Source of the DNA: an uncultured Candidatus Poseidoniales archaeon
Lineage (GTDB): Archaea; Thermoplasmatota; Poseidoniia; Poseidoniales; Poseidoniaceae
Direction: 5' to 3'
Assembly (NCBI GenBank): GCA_902625885.1
Contig: CACODE010000004.1
Span: 1-40,750 of the forward strand
Length of the DNA stretch: 40,750 nucleotides
Every line of letters begins with the position of its first letter. The first letter of the stretch is position 1. Position numbers and translations under genes: made by a program. Below the pieces are notes generated by a model. That model ran no database searches. It was not told the origin of the DNA and saw only the letters and a program-made list of their open reading frames with translations. This document shows, one piece after another, positions 37,216-40,750 of the stretch.

Positions 37216-38985
37216 ATGAGAGTCGCCGTCGTCGTACAGGAGCGTTGCAAACCCAAAAGCAACGCGTATCTGTACCTCCAAAAATGGTCCCAAATGTGCG
37301 ATAAAGAGTGCATTATCGTTGAAGGAAAAACGGTGAAAATATCCGAATTTGCCTGCCCACCCTGCGTCGTTCGGGCGAGATTGTGCCCCGATGATGCCGT
37401 GATCATCATCAATCTACCCTCCGAGCTCGATACCGACATGATACACCGGTTTTCCCTCAACGGTTTCCGCTTGTTTCGCCTACCGACACCCAGCCAGGAA
37501 AGGGTGGTTGGTATCCTAGGACCAAACGGCATGGGTAAATCAACGGCGATGAGCGTCCTTTCCGGTCGCCTGGTACCAAATCTTGGTGATTGGGAAAACA
37601 AAGAACCTGCCTGGGGTGAAGTCATTGAAACCCTTCCGAGAGGAGAACTGAGGGACTTCCTGAGCGCCGTTGAGGAACGCTCGGTGAAGGTAGCGCTTAA
37701 GCCCCAAAACGTCGACAGAATCCCGAAACGGGTCTCTGGAACCGTTTCTTCCCTTTTGGAAAAGGTCGACGAACGGCATCAGTTGGACCGGTTGATCGTG
37801 GATCTCGGCATCGATCATCTCATGAGCAGAACACTGGACGAACTCTCCGGCGGTGAGCTCCAAAGGGTCGCGATATGCGCCACACTCCTACGAGATGCCG
37901 ACGTGTATTTTTTTGACGAACCCTCCTCGTACCTTGATATCCACGAACGAATGAGGATTGTGAAAATCATCCAACAACTGGCTGAGGAAAAGCGCGTCAT
38001 CGTTATTGAACACGACCTTGCTGTGCTTGACGTGCTGGCGGATTTGATTCACATCGTTTACGGCGTAAAAGGAGCGTACGGCATTTTTACACCGGCCCGG
38101 AACACGCGCAAAGCCATCAACGCTTATCTCGACGGTTTTCTTCAGGAGCAGAACGTGCGCATTCGTGAAAAACCCATCAGTTTTCTCCGCCATAGGGACA
38201 GAAAGGCAGGTTCAGAGAGCCCCGTAATTCAGTGGGGAGGCTTGAAGAAGGCTCTAGGTGAGTTTACGCTTACATCTGGCGAAGGAGCCGTGCATCGGTC
38301 CGAAGTGGTCGGTGTTGTTGGCTCGAACGGCACCGGAAAATCAACGATGATCAAAATCCTGGCGGGTGAGCAAGAATACGACGAGGGTTGGGTCACAGCT
38401 GACGCCACCATTTCCTACAAACCGCAGCACATCGACGTTGACATTGACGGTACGGTTCAACTTTGGCTGGACAGCGAACTCGGCCCGAGTTGGAGGAGCG
38501 GCGAATTTAACGTCAACGTGATCAAAGCCTTGGGCGTTGACCAGCTCCTCACGAAGCGGGTCAAGAAACTGTCTGGGGGTGAGCGACAAGCCGTCTCCAT
38601 CGCTGTATGTCTGGGCAGGGATGCCGATCTCTACCTTCTTGACGAACCCTCGGCACATCTGGACGCTAACGCTCGAATGGAGGCCGCAAAGGCGATACGC
38701 AGAACGATGGAAGCAAACGAAAAATCAGCTTTTGTCATCGACCATGACGTGTATTTCATCGACATTGTATCGGATTCCTTGCTCGTCTTTGAGGGGGAGG
38801 GCGGCGTTCACGGAACGGCCAACGGTCCTTTCAACCTCCGGGACGGCATGAACCGATTCCTATCTGGCGTGGACGTGACCTTCCGAAGGGACCACGATTC
38901 GAAGCGCCCACGAATCAACAAAAACGAGAGCAGAAAGGACAGGGAACAACGAAGCAGTGGTGACTACTATTCTTACGATTCATAG
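37216..38985 (+). CDS. abce1: ABCE1 (RLI) ribosome-recycling ATPase with an altered Fe-S domain
   Basis: Twin-ATPase that splits ribosomes after termination with aRF1/Pelota. NBD1 has Walker A GPNGMGKST (102-110), signature LSGGELQR (210-217) and DEP with D234/E235; NBD2 has GSNGTGKST (369-377) and LSGGERQA (452-459). Both Walker B motifs end DEPS-x-x-LD. With 589 residues it has the usual length. The N-terminal domain is odd: canonical C-x4-C-x3-C-x3-CP is reduced to C11, and the second motif reads C47-x2-C50-x2-R53-x3-C57-P, with Arg for the third Cys. Two extra cysteines (C28, C32) occur between them. The ATG at 37216 is chosen because a ribosome site precedes it and the VVVQERC start matches the family. 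Confidence 0.95.
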   Translation: MRVAVVVQERCKPKSNAYLYLQKWSQMCDKECIIVEGKTVKISEFACPPCVVRARLCPDDAVIIINLPSELDTDMIHRFSLNGFRLFRLPTPSQERVVGILGPNGMGKSTAMSVLSGRLVPNLGDWENKEPAWGEVIETLPRGELRDFLSAVEERSVKVALKPQNVDRIPKRVSGTVSSLLEKVDERHQLDRLIVDLGIDHLMSRTLDELSGGELQRVAICATLLRDADVYFFDEPSSYLDIHERMRIVKIIQQLAEEKRVIVIEHDLAVLDVLADLIHIVYGVKGAYGIFTPARNTRKAINAYLDGFLQEQNVRIREKPISFLRHRDRKAGSESPVIQWGGLKKALGEFTLTSGEGAVHRSEVVGVVGSNGTGKSTMIKILAGEQEYDEGWVTADATISYKPQHIDVDIDGTVQLWLDSELGPSWRSGEFNVNVIKALGVDQLLTKRVKKLSGGERQAVSIAVCLGRDADLYLLDEPSAHLDANARMEAAKAIRRTMEANEKSAFVIDHDVYFIDIVSDSLLVFEGEGGVHGTANGPFNLRDGMNRFLSGVDVTFRRDHDSKRPRINKNESRKDREQRSSGDYYSYDS

Positions 38986-39024
38986 ACCGATGATGTGGCC
39001 ACGGCTCAGCGAGGTGGTGAGTGA

Positions 39025-40750
39025 ATGCCGGTAGGGCATCCGCCCAGAGGTGGGCCACTCGGCAGAACCCGGGGTCGGTTATCGGCGAGCGCGCTCACAG
39101 CCTACCTTCGATGCCCGAAGCAGTGGTTCCTGAGTTATCAGCTGGGCATGCGCGGCCCTGTTCGTCCCTCTCAAATCCTTGGTATTGTCTTGGAAGACGC
39201 TGTTTGTGATTTGATGATGATGCACCCCCCGAAGGTTGAATCGTTTGAGATTTTGGAACAATGGGCTCGTCAGCAAATACCTGCGTTGGCGGATACCGCC
39301 ATGGAGCGAGGCTCGGGCATGTGGACCGAAGTGCTGTGGAAATCCTCTGAGGATGCTTGGGACGATGTGAGCCTTTCCTCACTCCAAGAACGGATCAATG
39401 GAGGGCTGTCGCTCTTCCTCGAAGAGGTGCGGTCGTGCCACGAGGCCGGTGGGGGCCCGTATCTGGAACAGAGAAGGGCGGGCGAACAACCGTTTACGGT
39501 CCCTGAACCTTGCTTGGGCCTGGCGCCAACGTTCCCTCTCCCTGACAAGGTCAGGGACGGGCAATTTCGGTCGTGGGAAGCGCCATCTTCTCCCCAATGG
39601 TCGGCAAACGGCAACGACGTAACATGGCACGAGGCGTGGGAATGTGCGAGGCCTTGGTTCAAAGACCCCCGAGTCCATCAGCCTCAACGTCTCTATCATC
39701 CCGAGGGTTGGGCTTCGGGCGAACTCGATTTGGTTCTTCGCTGGGATGGGAAGACACGCATCGTTGACATCAAATCCGGCAACACGGCTTCGGCCTTTTC
39801 TTCGTCGCTTGAGCATCAACTCCGATTTTACGCCTGGTTGTGGCACGAAACCCACGGCGGCGAACTTGTTCACGGTATGGAGGGTTGGTATCTTGAGTCC
39901 TCGGAAAGGGTGTCATTTGCAGTTCCAACCCAAGAAGAGATAGGGCAACTCACCGCAGCCTACCAAGGTTATCACAGCGCTATGCAAGACCACAGCGGTG
40001 GCGTTATCGCCTTCCCGGCCTCCAACGAAGAGGCTTGCAAACTCGACGCGGCCGGTTGCAGTTGGTGTTTGGTGGGTCGTTCAGACGGCGTTTGGACGCT
40101 ACCGGAGCCGTTTGAATGGGTGGGTGCGTTGCCCAAAATAGAGACGAAACAGCCGTACGCTCCGCTTCGTCAAGTGCAGGGCAAGGTCTCGGTCAGAGGT
40201 CGCCTAACCGGTGCATGGGGACCAATGCCAAACCATTTTTCAGAACATGTTCTAGGCGCCGTTTTGGTGGTGGGCGACCAGCACATCACGGTTGAGGAAA
40301 GCGAACCTGGGGCGTGCCCAAACCTCCACGAACTTTTGGAGCAAGAGGTGGTCTTGATCGATGCCTTGCCGGGTGTGTGGCGTGATCAAGCCAGATTGTA
40401 CGTGGACGCTCGCACACAAATGGTCTCGCTGTCTGAAGTGGCGGACAAAGACATGCCCGAGTTGACGAGGCTGGGGCTGCTTCGAACAAGGGCGAACGTG
40501 AGGGGACACGTTCTGTCCATCAACCGGCGCTCTGGGAAACGGGTTGACGGAAAACCTTGGACGATGATGTCGTTGATGTTGTGGGACGGCGACCACGTGG
40601 CTGAAGTGGTGGCGTTTGGAGCGAGCATCAATCAACGCCTCCTCTCGCTGCGGCCCGGAGACGGTTTGGCCATGACGGGTGCGGAACTTGGGTGGCGTTC
40701 AGGCATTCTTCAACTGCGTATTGACAACAGAAAAACCCGGGTTGAAACAT
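39025..40750 (+). CDS. RecB/Cas4-type Fe-S nuclease with OB-like C-terminal domains (3' end outside window)
   Basis: At least 575 residues, cut by the window edge. The N-terminal SASALTAYLRCPKQWFL, with C30, is the first helix of PD-(D/E)XK Dna2/Cas4/AddB nucleases. The active site is GELDLVL (D235), then VDIKSG (D248, K250) and EHQLRFYAW (Q265 and Y269, the Q-x3-Y motif). C338-x6-C345-x2-C348 plus C30 would hold a [4Fe-4S] iron staple. Beyond about 370 come two OB-like segments, including RANVRGHVLSI then SLMLWDGDHVAEVVAF and LRPGDGLAMTGAEL, which resemble RPA-like ssDNA-binding strands. The first ATG after an in-frame TGA at 39022 is 39025, with GAGGTGGTGAG upstream. It probably cuts or resects ssDNA; exact role unknown. 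Confidence 0.8.
   Translation, partial: MPVGHPPRGGPLGRTRGRLSASALTAYLRCPKQWFLSYQLGMRGPVRPSQILGIVLEDAVCDLMMMHPPKVESFEILEQWARQQIPALADTAMERGSGMWTEVLWKSSEDAWDDVSLSSLQERINGGLSLFLEEVRSCHEAGGGPYLEQRRAGEQPFTVPEPCLGLAPTFPLPDKVRDGQFRSWEAPSSPQWSANGNDVTWHEAWECARPWFKDPRVHQPQRLYHPEGWASGELDLVLRWDGKTRIVDIKSGNTASAFSSSLEHQLRFYAWLWHETHGGELVHGMEGWYLESSERVSFAVPTQEEIGQLTAAYQGYHSAMQDHSGGVIAFPASNEEACKLDAAGCSWCLVGRSDGVWTLPEPFEWVGALPKIETKQPYAPLRQVQGKVSVRGRLTGAWGPMPNHFSEHVLGAVLVVGDQHITVEESEPGACPNLHELLEQEVVLIDALPGVWRDQARLYVDARTQMVSLSEVADKDMPELTRLGLLRTRANVRGHVLSINRRSGKRVDGKPWTMMSLMLWDGDHVAEVVAFGASINQRLLSLRPGDGLAMTGAELGWRSGILQLRIDNRKTRVET

Noticed and set aside
39025-39039. Small hairpin ATGCC-GGTAG-GGCAT covering the start codon of the nuclease gene
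   Set aside because: Five base pairs only, too weak to claim control of initiation.

Overview
The window looks like archaeal chromosome, about 55% GC by eye and very densely packed. Archaeal hallmarks are an RPA with its associated RPAP partner, a Hel308 helicase, the KEOPS subunit Cgi121, ribosomal protein L10e, the recycling ATPase ABCE1, and a type IV pilin with an archaeal N-terminus. Beside them sit genes that some euryarchaea took from bacteria: gyrBA and mutS-mutL. Together with the small intergenic spaces and several large unknown secreted proteins, this best fits a marine planktonic euryarchaeon of the Marine Group II/III (Poseidoniales-like) type. That placement is inference from gene content; no 16S rRNA is present.

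Layout. 1-122: start of a type I 3-dehydroquinate dehydratase on the minus strand. 411-5055: gyrB-gyrA. 5124-6380: an isopropylmalate-synthase-family enzyme. 6381-7694 (minus): an AstE/AspA-like zinc deacylase. 7781-10860: a hotdog thioesterase, an SprT-like protease and a large secreted/membrane protein. 10861-11478 (minus): a TerB-like membrane protein. 11569-17643: hel308, cgi121, tldD, tldE. 17805-20404: rpa and its partner. 20461-23395: a small beta-rich protein followed by a compact Tad/Epd-like pilus motor (two platform proteins and an ATPase). 23396-26349 (minus): a SAP-domain protein and a divergent hydroxymethylbilane-synthase-like protein. 26431-27984: a polyprenyl synthase and a type IV pilin. 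27987-28994 (minus): moaA. 29068-30483: aroA. 30487-35138 (minus): mutS-mutL. 35247-36452 (minus): a membrane-anchored unknown. 36607-38985: L10e and ABCE1. 39025-end: a RecB/Cas4-type Fe-S nuclease with OB-like domains, cut by the window edge.

Genome maintenance dominates: gyrase (supercoiling), Hel308 and RPA (fork repair and ssDNA protection), MutS-MutL (mismatch repair), an SprT-like protease (possible DNA-protein crosslink repair) and a nuclease/OB protein. Two shikimate enzymes (aroD, aroA), a prenyl synthase and moaA represent metabolism. No tRNA, rRNA, CRISPR array, insertion sequence or integrase was seen, and no gene-free stretch exceeds 300 bases; the longest is 123-410.

The observations I rate highest are: an ABCE1 whose N-terminal iron-sulfur domain has lost several canonical cysteines; a 17-base motif, GGG-N2-TCTTTAT-N2-CCC, shared by the upstream regions of gyrBA and rpa; five convergent gene pairs separated by only 0-3 bases, three of which share the palindrome TGATCA as back-to-back stop codons; the nuclease-OB fusion; and a HemC-like protein missing key catalytic residues.
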